From Solitalea longa (lineage in GTDB: Bacteria > Bacteroidota > Bacteroidia > Sphingobacteriales > Sphingobacteriaceae): a stretch of 64,000 nucleotides of DNA. Under the pieces are notes generated by a model, which did not search any database, was not told the DNA's origin, and saw nothing but the letters and a program-made list of their open reading frames with translations. The stretch lies in contig NZ_PQVF01000004.1 in assembly GCF_002920915.1 (NCBI RefSeq), positions 186,001-250,000 of the forward strand. Reading direction: 5' to 3'. This document shows, piece after piece, positions 9,029-17,726 of this stretch (positions are counted from its first letter, which is position 1; each line of letters opens with the position of its first letter). The position numbers were made by a program, and so were the translations under genes.

Positions 9029-9377
9029 AGAAACGCAAAACTACAAATCAATTATTTTAATCTCTGAAAATCTGTCATTTAAATTTTAAACATTTTCATA
9101 TTGTCGCTTAGCCGCGATTTTACGTTTTCCACAAAAAAATAGTTATCAACATCGTTTTAAACTTACTTAAAAAGTTGATTTTTAATGAATAGGAAAAGAA
9201 TTTGTTAATCGATTTTACAGTTGCCAACATTTTATGTTAATAACTACCAACCCGTATATCGCTAGTTTTCAGGTAGATTTAATACACGCGATTTGTCTGT
9301 TTATAAGTTGAAACTGAGCCTAAGCTTTAAGTAAATATATTTGTCGACTAAAATAAAAACTACCTGCTAACTAACAT
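9029..9377. other. 349-bp intergenic region with two DnaA-box-like 9-mers
   Basis: The AT-rich divergent region between rlmB and dnaB contains no ORF worth calling. TTTTCCACA (9125-9133) and TTATCAACA (9143-9151) each differ from the DnaA box TTATCCACA at one position and lie 9 bp apart in the same orientation. The dnaB promoter element is near its right end. Confidence 0.4.
9336..9343 (+). promoter_or_regulatory. -7 promoter element of dnaB
   Basis: TATATTTG is a perfect match to TAnnTTTG, 34 bp before the dnaB ATG. Confidence 0.55.
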
Positions 9378-10958
9378 ATGAGTTCAGATAATTTCGAAAA
9401 TAACGGAAATTCAAGAGCCAGATCCGATAAACGCACTATTGCTCGCAAATCGCCACAATTAATTGGCGGTAAGTTGCAGCCACAGGCGGTTGAACTGGAA
9501 GAAGCTGTTTTAGGATCAATTATGATCGAAAAAAACGCTTTAACTTCCGTTATTGAGTTCCTTCGACCCGAAATTTTCTATAAAGATGCCCACCAAAAGA
9601 TATTCAAAGCCGTAATGGACCTTTACAGCGAGTCTTCACCAGTTGATATTCTTACTGTAACCAATCAATTGCGCAAAACTGGTGATCTTGAAATGGTTGG
9701 CGGTGCATTTTTCATTACCGAGCTAACAAATCGCGTAGCTTCTGCTGCAAATATTGAATTTCACGCACGTATTGTTGCCCAAAAATACCTTCAGCGCCAA
9801 TTAATTCAAATCTCAACTGAGACGGTGAATATGGCGTATGAAGATACCACTGATATTTTCGAGCTTTTAGATAAAGCTGAAAGTGGTTTATTTAAGATCA
9901 CCGAAGGAAATCTACGTCGAAACGCAGAAAACATGTCGGACTTGGTAAAAAAAGCGGTTTTGGAAATTGAAAAACTGAAGGATAAAACCGATGGTTTAAC
10001 AGGTGTTCCTTCAGGATTCACAGCCTTGGACCGTGTAACTTCAGGCTGGCAGAAATCCGATTTGGTAATTGTTGCAGCTCGTCCGGCAATGGGTAAAACC
10101 GCATTTATTTTAAGTGCTGTTAGAAATGCTGCTGTAGGCTTTAACTTTCCAGTGGCTGTTTTCTCGCTTGAGATGTCTTCGGTTCAGTTAGTGAATCGTT
10201 TGATTGCCGGAGAGGCAGAAATTGAAGCAGAGAAGCTTAAAAAGGGAAATCTGGCGCCTCATGAATGGCAACAGCTGCATTCAAAGGTTGGTAAACTTTC
10301 AGAAGCTCCAATTTATATTGATGATACCCCTGCATTAAACGTATTTGAATTGCGTGCAAAAGTGCGTCGTATGAAACAACAGTACGGCATAGAGATGATC
10401 GTTATCGATTACCTTCAGCTGATGCATGGTTCAGGTGATGCAAAAGGAAACCGTGAACAAGAGATTAGTGGAATTTCACGTGCACTAAAAGGTATAGCCA
10501 AGGAATTGAGTGTACCCGTTATAGCCCTATCGCAGTTGAGTCGTGCGGTGGAAACCCGTGGTGGTGATAAAAAACCAATGCTTTCCGATTTGCGTGAATC
10601 GGGTTCAATTGAGCAGGATGCCGACATGGTAATGTTCCTTTACCGACCTGAATATTATGGCTTTACACAAGACGAAAGTGGACGATCTACAGCCGGAGTT
10701 GCTGAGGTAATTATTGCCAAGCACCGTAACGGTTCCTTAGAAAATGTTCCGCTAAAGTTTGTGGGTAAATACATTAAATACCAGGATCTTGAACCAGACA
10801 ACTTTGACTTCAGCGGATTCGATCCATCTAATTTAAATGCAGCAGCAGGCCTTGCTCCTTCGGCAGGTTTTGATGATGAACGTCCTCAGAACTTTATCAT
10901 CCGTCCATCAAAAATGAATGAGTTTGATGAAGGCGGAGATGATTTCGCACCATTTTAA
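9378..10958 (+). CDS. dnaB: Replicative DNA helicase DnaB
   Basis: Hexameric 5'-3' replicative helicase of 526 residues that unwinds DNA at the fork. An N-terminal 30-residue basic extension precedes the DnaB N domain (about 35-140), which begins LQPQAVELEEAVLGSIM. After the linker helix the RecA-like C domain carries Walker A ARPAMGKT (234-241), Walker B IVIDYLQLM (341-349) and the H4 motif LSQLSRAVETR. An Asp/Phe-rich tail ends EGGDDFAPF, as in other Bacteroidota DnaB. No intein interrupts the P-loop or other conserved motifs. A -7 element and DnaA-box-like 9-mers lie upstream and a terminator follows, so it appears monocistronic. Confidence 0.97.
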   Translation: MSSDNFENNGNSRARSDKRTIARKSPQLIGGKLQPQAVELEEAVLGSIMIEKNALTSVIEFLRPEIFYKDAHQKIFKAVMDLYSESSPVDILTVTNQLRKTGDLEMVGGAFFITELTNRVASAANIEFHARIVAQKYLQRQLIQISTETVNMAYEDTTDIFELLDKAESGLFKITEGNLRRNAENMSDLVKKAVLEIEKLKDKTDGLTGVPSGFTALDRVTSGWQKSDLVIVAARPAMGKTAFILSAVRNAAVGFNFPVAVFSLEMSSVQLVNRLIAGEAEIEAEKLKKGNLAPHEWQQLHSKVGKLSEAPIYIDDTPALNVFELRAKVRRMKQQYGIEMIVIDYLQLMHGSGDAKGNREQEISGISRALKGIAKELSVPVIALSQLSRAVETRGGDKKPMLSDLRESGSIEQDADMVMFLYRPEYYGFTQDESGRSTAGVAEVIIAKHRNGSLENVPLKFVGKYIKYQDLEPDNFDFSGFDPSNLNAAAGLAPSAGFDDERPQNFIIRPSKMNEFDEGGDDFAPF

Positions 10959-10980
10959 TTAATCACACTTATACAAATAG

Positions 10981-11017
10981 AAACGGGCTATAACCATCAT
11001 TATAGCCCGTTTTTTAT
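10981..11017 (+). terminator. Terminator of dnaB
   Basis: Perfect stem ACGGGCTATAA / TTATAGCCCGT followed by six T, starting 22 bp after the stop. Confidence 0.9.
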
Positions 11018-11034
11018 TTATTGTTTAGGGGGAA

Positions 11035-11081
11035 TACTTCTTACTTCTTACTTCTTACTTCTTACTTCTTACTTCTTACTT
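11035..11081. repeat. Heptanucleotide tandem repeat, six perfect copies of TACTTCT
   Basis: Six exact 7-bp units occupy 11035-11076, with a further partial unit (TACTT) to 11081. The array stops one base before the chrA stop codon (11083-11085), so it lies in the 3' untranslated region of chrA and outside both reading frames. Confidence 0.95.
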
Positions 11082-11082
11082 T

Positions 11083-12315
11083 CTAAAGAAAAAAACCTAT
11101 CACCAGCCCTGTAATCATTATTAAAGCAGCCGGAATCTTAGTAAATCTCAACAAACAAAAGGTTATTACAATTACACTTACCGAAAAATAATTTACTCCA
11201 ATAGGCTTTAATAAAAGGAAGAAAGCCGCCGCCACAAAACCCACCGAAACAGCATTTACTCCAGCCATTGAATTCTTAATCCTGCTTATTTTCTTAAGAT
11301 CATTCCAAAATGGAACAATAAAAAGGATCAGGATCAATCCAGGGAGATTTATACCTAGAACTGCAGCCACACTACCGAGCAATTGCCCGCTAATACCCTG
11401 CTTTTTCATTGCCATTCCCCCTAAAAAAGAACTGAATGAAAAAACCGGTCCCGGAATAACCTGCTGTAAGGCATAACCTGAAAGAAACTCCTGGGTGGTA
11501 AGGTATTTTTTCAATTCTACAAACTCCGTATACATATACGGTATCAGCACCTGTCCCCCTCCAAAAATCAATGCCCCGTTGCGATAAAAATTCTCGAACA
11601 AACGAACCGGCAAACTAAAGAATGAAGTCCGGTTTATTACTCCTCCTAATAAGGCAAAAAGGATCAGGATACCGAAAAAGTAAGCGACTTTCTTCTTGTT
11701 TACATTTATCACCAGTTTTTCACCTAAATCTCGTTCTTCTTCATCCGCATTTATCCTTGATGTTACAAAGCCTCCTGTTAACACCAATACAGGAAACATA
11801 AATGGGAATACGTACGGATTCTTAAGCAATAAGGAGCAGGTAAAGGCTAGTAAAGCAAGAATACTTGTCACCTTGTTTTTAAGCACCTTTTGAGCAAAAA
11901 TATAAGCCGCATACGATACAAAGCCCAGTGCCATAGGCTCAATAATTTTGAGCAGTTTAGGAATTTCAATTTTAGTTTGAAGGTGCGTAAAAAGTATAGC
12001 GGCAACAGCCATAAGAATAGCTGAAGGTAACAACCAGATAAGAAAGGTGAGAATTGCAAACCATAATCCACCTATTTTATAACCAATAGCGGTAATGGTT
12101 TGCGTAGAGGCCGGTCCAGGCAAAACCTGGCATAAAGCATTTAATTCAAGTAACTCTTCTTCAGTCAGATAATTCCTTTTTTGAACGAACTCCTTGAGCA
12201 TAATAGCCACATGAGCTTGAGGTCCGCCAAAAGCCGTTAAGGTGTATTTAAACACATCTTTTAAAAAAAGAAATTGTTTTGATGTCAAACTGGTAGCAGC
12301 TAAATGAAGGGCCAA
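11083..12315 (-). CDS. chrA: Chromate transporter, ChrA family (two-domain)
   Basis: Inner-membrane CHR-family transporter of 410 residues with about 12 hydrophobic segments. Two homologous halves each start with the family signature: TAFGGPQAHVAIM near residue 30 and IFGGGQVLIPYMYTEFV in the second half. PGP motifs follow in both halves (VLPGPAST, VIPGPVFSF). Family members export chromate by proton antiport, but many chromosomal ones have unproven substrates. The longest frame uses TTG at 12313-12315; no ATG exists before residue 39, which already lies in the first CHR signature, so the TTG start is plausible. It is 5 bp downstream of a TPR gene, presumably co-transcribed. Confidence 0.88.
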   Translation of the reverse strand: MALHLAATSLTSKQFLFLKDVFKYTLTAFGGPQAHVAIMLKEFVQKRNYLTEEELLELNALCQVLPGPASTQTITAIGYKIGGLWFAILTFLIWLLPSAILMAVAAILFTHLQTKIEIPKLLKIIEPMALGFVSYAAYIFAQKVLKNKVTSILALLAFTCSLLLKNPYVFPFMFPVLVLTGGFVTSRINADEEERDLGEKLVINVNKKKVAYFFGILILFALLGGVINRTSFFSLPVRLFENFYRNGALIFGGGQVLIPYMYTEFVELKKYLTTQEFLSGYALQQVIPGPVFSFSSFLGGMAMKKQGISGQLLGSVAAVLGINLPGLILILFIVPFWNDLKKISRIKNSMAGVNAVSVGFVAAAFFLLLKPIGVNYFSVSVIVITFCLLRFTKIPAALIMITGLVIGFFL

Positions 12316-12320
12316 GTTAA

Positions 12321-12656
12321 TTAATCGTCCTCGTAATCCAAACCTAGCACAGCATTAAGTACTTGTTGCAGCTCAGAGGCAGCGTGCATGTTTCCAGCTT
12401 TTCTGGCAATTAACAATCCTTTTTTGTAGGTTGCTTCTGCATCGTCTTTTCTATCGAGTTTTTCGTAAAGCTTGCCCAAATGATAATATGTGCCTACGTA
12501 ATTTTCATCCGTAGTTACTAACTCAGTGAAATATTTAAGCGCTAGTTCGTTATTGTTTAATTTTAAATATTCGGTAGCAATAGCATATTTCAAAAATGAA
12601 TCATTGGGTTCATTCACTAAAAACTGCTGTAACTGCTCTAATCGGGAAATTTGCAT
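12321..12656 (-). CDS. Small tetratricopeptide-repeat protein
   Basis: The protein has 111 residues made almost entirely of about three TPR helix-turn-helix units (SFLKYAIATEYLKLNN.., YVGTYYHLGKLYEKLDR, DAEATYKKGLLIARKAG). It ends in an acidic LDYEDD tail and has no signal peptide, so it is a cytosolic protein-interaction scaffold. It starts at ATG 12654-12656, is divergent from etfB, and its stop is 5 bp before chrA. The partner is unknown. Confidence 0.8.
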   Translation of the reverse strand: MQISRLEQLQQFLVNEPNDSFLKYAIATEYLKLNNNELALKYFTELVTTDENYVGTYYHLGKLYEKLDRKDDAEATYKKGLLIARKAGNMHAASELQQVLNAVLGLDYEDD

Positions 12657-12728
12657 TTTGAGATATAAGGCTTTTAGGTATTTTTACAAAAACTATGCAG
12701 CAAAATTAGTAAAATACAATTTGGTTTA

Positions 12729-12736
12729 TATATTTG
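12729..12736 (+). promoter_or_regulatory. -7 promoter element of etfB
   Basis: TATATTTG matches TAnnTTTG exactly, 48 bp before the etfB ATG in the divergent region shared with the TPR gene. Confidence 0.5.
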
Positions 12737-12784
12737 TATGCATGCATAACATTTTGAATTCTATCAATTAATCAATTATATATT

Positions 12785-13522
12785 ATGAAAGTTCTAGTTT
12801 GTATAAGTAATGTTCCAGACACCACCACAAAAATAGCTTTTACCGATAACAATACCCAATTCAATGCTGTAGGAGTACAATACATCATTAATCCTTATGA
12901 TGAAATTGCCTTGGCTCGTGCCATTGAATTATGTGAAGGAGGAAAAGGGACCGTTACTGTAATAAATGTAGGTGACGCGTCTACTGAACCAACCATTCGT
13001 AAAGCGTTAGCTATTGGAGCAGATGATGCTATTCGTGTGAATGCAGCTCCACGAGATGCCTACTTTGTTGCTAAACAAATTGCCAATACAGCCAAAGACG
13101 GAGGATATGATTTTATATTAACCGGACGTGAATCGATTGATTATAACGGTTCACAGGTTGCTGCCATGGTGGGCGAATTTTTATCGATCCCATCGGTTTC
13201 GATCATTAAAAAATTAGACCTTAATGGAACATCAGCAACCCTGGAACGAGAAATTGAAGGAGGAAAAGAGGTTGTTGAAACTCCGCTTCCGTTTATTGCC
13301 AGTTGTGCCGAAGGTGTTGCAGAACCAAAAATTCCGAATATGCGCGGAATTATGTCGGCCCGTACTAAGCCTCTAGCAATTGTTGAACCTGTGGAAATTA
13401 CTAAAGTTGCCGAGGTGAAATCATATGAAACCCCTGCTCCTCGTGGTCAGGTTAAATTGATTGACGCAGGTGATGTATCTAAATTGGTGGACGCCTTACA
13501 TTCAGAAGCCAAAGTAATTTAA
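12785..13522 (+). CDS. etfB: Electron transfer flavoprotein subunit beta
   Basis: ETF beta subunit of 245 residues that binds AMP and, with EtfA, carries electrons from acyl-CoA dehydrogenases to the quinone pool. It begins MKVLVCISNVPDTTTKI and shows the nucleotide-binding block NPYDEIALARAIEL, the GRESIDYNGSQVAAMVGEFL segment and the C-terminal PNMRGIMSARTKPL. This is the short Bacteroidota type. It is 79 bp ahead of etfA and evidently in the same operon. Confidence 0.95.
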   Translation: MKVLVCISNVPDTTTKIAFTDNNTQFNAVGVQYIINPYDEIALARAIELCEGGKGTVTVINVGDASTEPTIRKALAIGADDAIRVNAAPRDAYFVAKQIANTAKDGGYDFILTGRESIDYNGSQVAAMVGEFLSIPSVSIIKKLDLNGTSATLEREIEGGKEVVETPLPFIASCAEGVAEPKIPNMRGIMSARTKPLAIVEPVEITKVAEVKSYETPAPRGQVKLIDAGDVSKLVDALHSEAKVI

Positions 13523-13601
13523 CTTTCAGTAAACGAGCCTAAAGAGAAAAGCCACCTATATTCGCCTTTCTCCAATGAAAATCTAAAACCTAATTAAAAC
13601 C

Positions 13602-14579
13602 ATGTCAGTATTAGTATATGTTGAAAATGCCGAAGGCAAATTCAAAAAATCAACCTTCGAAGTAGTATCATACGCAAAAGAAATAGCAAAGCAATTAGGC
13701 ACCTCATTAACTGCATTATCAATTGGCAATGTTGCTGATAGCGCTTTGGCCGAACTGGGTAAATATGGCGCACAAAAAGTTCTTTCAGTAAGTAACGACA
13801 AGCTTAAAAGCTTTGTTAACCAGGCTTATGCTTCAATAATTTCATCGGCTGCAAAAGCGGAAGGATCAAAAATTATTGTGTTGGCAGCAAGCTTTTCGGG
13901 AAAAGGTTTGGCTCCGCGTATTGCGGTTAAGCTGGAAGCCGGTTTAGTGGATGGCGCAGTTGAATTGCCAGAGCTTACTGGCGGTAAGTTTATCGTTAAG
14001 AAGAATGCTTTTTCAGGTAAAGCTTTTGCTCATGTTGAGTTAACTTCCGAAGTTAAAATCATCTCTTTGGTTCCTAATTCATATAAAGTGGTTGAACATC
14101 CGGAAACGGCAACTGTTACTGCATTTGAATCAACTGCTGCTGAAAGTGATTTCGGAGTAATGATCAAGGATATTGTTAGAGCATCAGACAAGATCTCTTT
14201 ACCTGATGCGGAACTTGTTGTTTCGGCTGGTCGTGGCTTAAAAGGTCCGGAAAACTGGGCTATGGTTGAAGAATTGGCTAATTTATTAGGAGCCGCTACA
14301 GCCTGCTCTAAGCCTGTGTCTGATGCCGGCTGGAGACCCCATTCAGAACACGTTGGTCAAACAGGTATTACCGTTAGCCCCAACCTTTATATTGCCATTG
14401 GCATTTCAGGAGCCATTCAACATTTAGCAGGAGTAAGCTCATCGAAAGTAATTGTGGTTATCAATAAAGACCCTGAAGCTCCGTTCTTTAAGGTAGCTGA
14501 TTATGGAATTGTTGGCGATGCTTTTGAAGTGGTTCCTCAATTGATCGAAGCCATTAAAAAATTTAAAGAAGTGGCTTAA
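13602..14579 (+). CDS. etfA: Electron transfer flavoprotein subunit alpha
   Basis: ETF alpha subunit of 325 residues that holds the redox-active FAD. The N-terminal Rossmann-like domain starts MSVLVYVENAEGKFKK. The C-terminal FAD domain shows the family signature around VSAGRGLKGPENW and the segment GISGAIQHLAGVSSSKVIVV ending NKDPEAPFFKVADYGIVGD. It pairs with etfB upstream, and a strong terminator follows after 42 bp. Confidence 0.96.
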   Translation: MSVLVYVENAEGKFKKSTFEVVSYAKEIAKQLGTSLTALSIGNVADSALAELGKYGAQKVLSVSNDKLKSFVNQAYASIISSAAKAEGSKIIVLAASFSGKGLAPRIAVKLEAGLVDGAVELPELTGGKFIVKKNAFSGKAFAHVELTSEVKIISLVPNSYKVVEHPETATVTAFESTAAESDFGVMIKDIVRASDKISLPDAELVVSAGRGLKGPENWAMVEELANLLGAATACSKPVSDAGWRPHSEHVGQTGITVSPNLYIAIGISGAIQHLAGVSSSKVIVVINKDPEAPFFKVADYGIVGDAFEVVPQLIEAIKKFKEVA

Positions 14580-14621
14580 AACAATTTATTCCCTGATTTC
14601 GATTCTAAATCCTATATTAGC

Positions 14622-14657
14622 ATGTCGTTTGGTTAACAAAGCCAAACGACATTTTTT
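14622..14657 (+). terminator. Terminator of etfBA
   Basis: Perfect 11-bp stem ATGTCGTTTGG / CCAAACGACAT with a 9-nt loop and a T-run. It ends 7 bp before the next ATG, which rules out an upstream TTG start for the following gene. Confidence 0.9.
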
Positions 14658-14664
14658 ACTAATA

Positions 14665-15267
14665 ATGAAGAAGATAAAACTTGACATAGTAGGATTATCA
14701 TACAGCCAAACTCAATCGGGTGCCTATGCATTGGTAATGGGTGAGGTAAACGGACGCCGACGACTTCCGATCATTATTGGTGGTTTCGAAGCTCAGGCAA
14801 TTGCTATTGAGATTGAGAAAATGACCCCTACCCGACCCCTTACTCATGACCTGTTCAAATCATTTGCTCAGGCTTTTAGTATTCAAATTCAGGAGGTTAT
14901 TGTTTACAATCTGGTAGATGGAATTTTCTACGCAAAACTTATTTGTTTTGATGGAAAAAAGACGCTTGAAGTAGATGCAAGAACCTCGGACGCCATAGCC
15001 TTGGCTGTTCGTTTTAATTGCCCAATTTATACCTACGAATTTATTTTATCACAGGCAGGCATCCTTATCGAAGGTAATGAATTTGTCTTCCTAGAAAATG
15101 TAGAAAACAAAGAGGAAATAGCTCCGGTTCCTTTAAGTGGCGTAAGCAGTTACGCTTCTTTATCTGACGACGATCTTAAAGTTCAACTGAAGGCAGCTCT
15201 GGAAGAAGAGGCCTATGAAAAAGCTGCAAAGATCAGAGACGAATTAAGCAGAAGAAAATCATCTTAA
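14665..15267 (+). CDS. Bifunctional nuclease family protein (DUF151) with C-terminal UVR motif
   Basis: The protein has 200 residues. The BFN/DUF151 domain (about 1-130) begins MKKIKLDIVGLSYSQTQSG and contains LPIIIGGFEAQAIAI and VDARTSDAIALAVRFNCPI, the conserved core of the family. A UVR helix (about 160-195, LKAALEEEAYEKAAKIRDEL) follows, a combination common in Bacteroidota and Chlorobi. Some members show RNase/DNase activity; the cellular role is unsettled. The ATG at 14665 is chosen because the region before it is the etfBA terminator. The nucleoside transporter gene follows 45 bp later and is probably co-transcribed. Confidence 0.88.
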   Translation: MKKIKLDIVGLSYSQTQSGAYALVMGEVNGRRRLPIIIGGFEAQAIAIEIEKMTPTRPLTHDLFKSFAQAFSIQIQEVIVYNLVDGIFYAKLICFDGKKTLEVDARTSDAIALAVRFNCPIYTYEFILSQAGILIEGNEFVFLENVENKEEIAPVPLSGVSSYASLSDDDLKVQLKAALEEEAYEKAAKIRDELSRRKSS

Positions 15268-15312
15268 TTTCTAAATACCTTATTGTAGTCGATTTGAATA
15301 CATAATCAATCT

Positions 15313-16575
15313 ATGGATAGATTTACCGGTTTTATAGGCATTGCTCTTATTTTAGGCATTGCCTTTTTAGTATCTAATAATCGACGAAAAATAAATTACC
15401 GGGTAGTTTTAAGCGGTCTTTTTCTACAAATCATCATCGCCATCTTAGTTTTCAAAGTCCCCTTTGTTCGTGAGTTTTTTGAAGTCATTGGTCATGGAAT
15501 GGGTCAAATTGAGCATTTTGCCTTTCAAGGCGCCTCCTTTGTTTATGGAGGTTTAGGTGTTGATAAAGGAGATGGAACAATTGGCAACTATGTTTCAGGC
15601 GGGTTTGTTTTTGCGTTTAATGTAACAGCCACCATAATTTTAGTTTGTGCCCTGGTTGCAGTATTCTATCATTTCGGCATTATGCAACGTATAGTTTCAA
15701 TTATTGCTCGGGCGATGAATCTTATTATGCGTGTGAGCGGAACTGAAGCGCTAAGTAATGTAGCCAGTGCATTTGTTGGTCAGGTGGAAGCACAGGTAAT
15801 GATCAGGCCTTACTTAAAATCAATGACCAAAAGTGAATTACTGGCAAGCATGAGTGGCAGTTTAGCCTGTATTGCCGGAGGAATTTTGGTAGTGTATGTC
15901 AAAATGGGTTCACAAGCAGGAATGGATTTGGCTCCTAAATTAATAACGGCCAGTTTAATGGCAGCTCCAGGTGCATTGGTTATTTCTAAGATCGTATTTC
16001 CTGAAGTAGAAGAAAGTCAAACCCTTGGCCAGGTAAAATTGGAAGTAAAAAGCAGTTATTCAAATGTGATTGATGCCATTTCCCATGGTTCGGCTGATGG
16101 TTTTAAAATTGCCATGAATGTAATTGCCATGTTAATCGGCTTTATAGCGATCATCGCTTTGTTTGATTCAATATTGCTATGGATCGGGCATTTGTACGAT
16201 CCTGCTTTAAACCTCAGCCTAAACTATATTTTTAGCCAACTATTTTATCCTTTTGCCTATGCTATGGGTGTTCCTGCCGTGGATGTGAAAAATGTGGCTA
16301 CTTTGTTAGGGCAAAAATTAACGGTAAATGAATTCGTTGCCTTTTTAAACCTAACCAACAAAAGTGTTCCTATTGTTACAGAAAAAGGATTATTGATCGT
16401 AAGTATCGCAATTTGTGGCTTTGCAAACTTCAGCAGCGTCGGAATGCAAATTGGAGGCATTGGAGCATTAGTCCCTGAAAGACGCGCAGACTTAGCCAAA
16501 CTAGGATTAAAAGCCTTGTTATGCGGAACCTTAGCATCCTATCTTTCGGCTACAATTGCAGGTATATTAATGTAA
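15313..16575 (+). CDS. Concentrative nucleoside transporter (NupC/CNT family)
   Basis: Inner-membrane Na+/H+-coupled nucleoside importer of 420 residues with about 10 hydrophobic helices. The CNT signatures are GTEALSNVASAFVGQVEAQVM in the central domain, GSLACIAGGILVVYV, and the C-terminal gate domain with CGFANFSSVGMQIGGIGALVPERRADLAKLG. It starts at ATG 15313 downstream of the bifunctional nuclease gene, so nucleic acid turnover and nucleoside uptake are encoded side by side. Substrate range within nucleosides cannot be read from the sequence. Confidence 0.93.
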   Translation: MDRFTGFIGIALILGIAFLVSNNRRKINYRVVLSGLFLQIIIAILVFKVPFVREFFEVIGHGMGQIEHFAFQGASFVYGGLGVDKGDGTIGNYVSGGFVFAFNVTATIILVCALVAVFYHFGIMQRIVSIIARAMNLIMRVSGTEALSNVASAFVGQVEAQVMIRPYLKSMTKSELLASMSGSLACIAGGILVVYVKMGSQAGMDLAPKLITASLMAAPGALVISKIVFPEVEESQTLGQVKLEVKSSYSNVIDAISHGSADGFKIAMNVIAMLIGFIAIIALFDSILLWIGHLYDPALNLSLNYIFSQLFYPFAYAMGVPAVDVKNVATLLGQKLTVNEFVAFLNLTNKSVPIVTEKGLLIVSIAICGFANFSSVGMQIGGIGALVPERRADLAKLGLKALLCGTLASYLSATIAGILM

Positions 16576-16598
16576 TTAACTATTTTTAAATAATAGTT

Positions 16599-16633
16599 AA
16601 TAAAGCCGAAGCAAATTGTTTCGGCTTTATTAT
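16599..16633 (+). terminator. Terminator of the nucleoside transporter gene
   Basis: Perfect 12-bp stem AATAAAGCCGAA / TTCGGCTTTATT with an 9-nt loop and T-rich tail. Confidence 0.85.
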
Positions 16634-16667
16634 TTTTATCATAATACAGAAAGGACTCAACAACACT

Positions 16668-17654
16668 ATGAGTAAACACTATAGAAAAGAAACAGATTGC
16701 TTAAACTGTGGATCAACTATAACTGGAAAGTTTTGTTCGAATTGCGGACAGGAGAATTTAGAGACACATGAAAACTTTTGGCACTTTTTATCTCACAATC
16801 TCGGTCACTATTTCCATGTTGATTCAAAGTTTTTTAAAAGTATTGTTCCCTTGCTTACTAAACCCGGTTATTTAACCAATGAATACAGTGCCGGACGAAG
16901 GGCAAGTCATTTTCCGGCTGCCAGCATGTATCTTTTTGTAAGTTTGATCTATTTCATCTTATTCTTTAAACAACAAAGTTTTATTAGTGTGGAACCAGAT
17001 AAGGTTCAAAAAAGTAAAACTGAAGTAAGTGATACCACCAAGGTTTTGGGTATCGATATCGTCAACAAAAAAAATTCCTCAAATAAAGCTAAGGTTGACT
17101 CATCTGATATAGAAAACTACTTCCAGGGAAAGAAAAATTATACAGTTGAGAAATATGAAAAGGAGCAAATGGCTTTAAAACCTTCTGAAAAAGATAATTT
17201 TGTTGAACATTTTATTAATAAAAGATTAATCAAAGTATTTAATGGACGCGAATCACAGGAGCACTTTGTGGATACCTTTGTCCATAATATTCCTAAAATG
17301 ATGTTCCTTTTATTACCATTATTCGCAGTTGGTCTGCGTTTATTCTTTTATCAATCTAAGCAATTTTATGTTGAGCACCTGGTGCATTCTCTTCATTTAC
17401 ATACCTTCATATTTTTTCTTTTTTCAAGCTATATTCTATTAAGCTTTTTACCATTATCGCATGCAGTTACCGATTGGTTGATACTAATAGTAATGCTCAT
17501 TTCTTTATGGTATATCTATAGATCACTCCGGACAGTATACAAACAAGGACGAGCGAGAACACTCATAAAAATGTTCTTTCTATATGTTTTTTATGTGATA
17601 TCATTAACAATAAGCCTGGGTTTAATGGCGCTTATCACTTTCGCAATAGTTTAA
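16668..17654 (+). CDS. DUF3667 membrane protein with N-terminal zinc ribbon
   Basis: The protein has 328 residues. A four-cysteine zinc ribbon opens it (Cys11, Cys14, Cys23, Cys26 in CLNCGSTITGKFCSNCG). A short amphipathic part with LTKPGYLTNEYSAGRRASHFPAASMYLFVS, the DUF3667 hallmark, then runs into the first membrane helix. A soluble Lys/Ser-rich middle (about 105-200) separates this from three or four C-terminal membrane helices. The family is widespread in Bacteroidota and has no known function. It sits alone between terminators and converges on gltA. Confidence 0.82.
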   Translation: MSKHYRKETDCLNCGSTITGKFCSNCGQENLETHENFWHFLSHNLGHYFHVDSKFFKSIVPLLTKPGYLTNEYSAGRRASHFPAASMYLFVSLIYFILFFKQQSFISVEPDKVQKSKTEVSDTTKVLGIDIVNKKNSSNKAKVDSSDIENYFQGKKNYTVEKYEKEQMALKPSEKDNFVEHFINKRLIKVFNGRESQEHFVDTFVHNIPKMMFLLLPLFAVGLRLFFYQSKQFYVEHLVHSLHLHTFIFFLFSSYILLSFLPLSHAVTDWLILIVMLISLWYIYRSLRTVYKQGRARTLIKMFFLYVFYVISLTISLGLMALITFAIV

Positions 17655-17672
17655 CTTATAGCATTTAAAAGC

Positions 17673-17706
17673 AAAAGGCTCCGGAATATGTATTTCGGAG
17701 CCTTTT
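17673..17706. terminator. Bidirectional terminator between the DUF3667 gene and gltA
   Basis: AAAAGGCTCCG..AA pairs with TT..CGGAGCCTTTT around a short loop, between convergent genes. Confidence 0.88.
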
Positions 17707-17726
17707 GGTGCAAATATTTATCTTAA

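Noticed and set aside
9029-9377. Chromosomal replication origin
   Set aside because: Only two near-match DnaA boxes, no clear unwinding element or oriC gene set; dnaB alone does not mark oriC in Bacteroidota.
11035-11081. Possible CRISPR or phase-variable coding repeat
   Set aside because: Units are 7 bp with no spacers, and the array lies outside both flanking reading frames.
14629-14664. Upstream TTG start of the bifunctional nuclease gene
   Set aside because: These codons lie within the etfBA terminator stem; the ATG at 14665 matches the family N-terminus.
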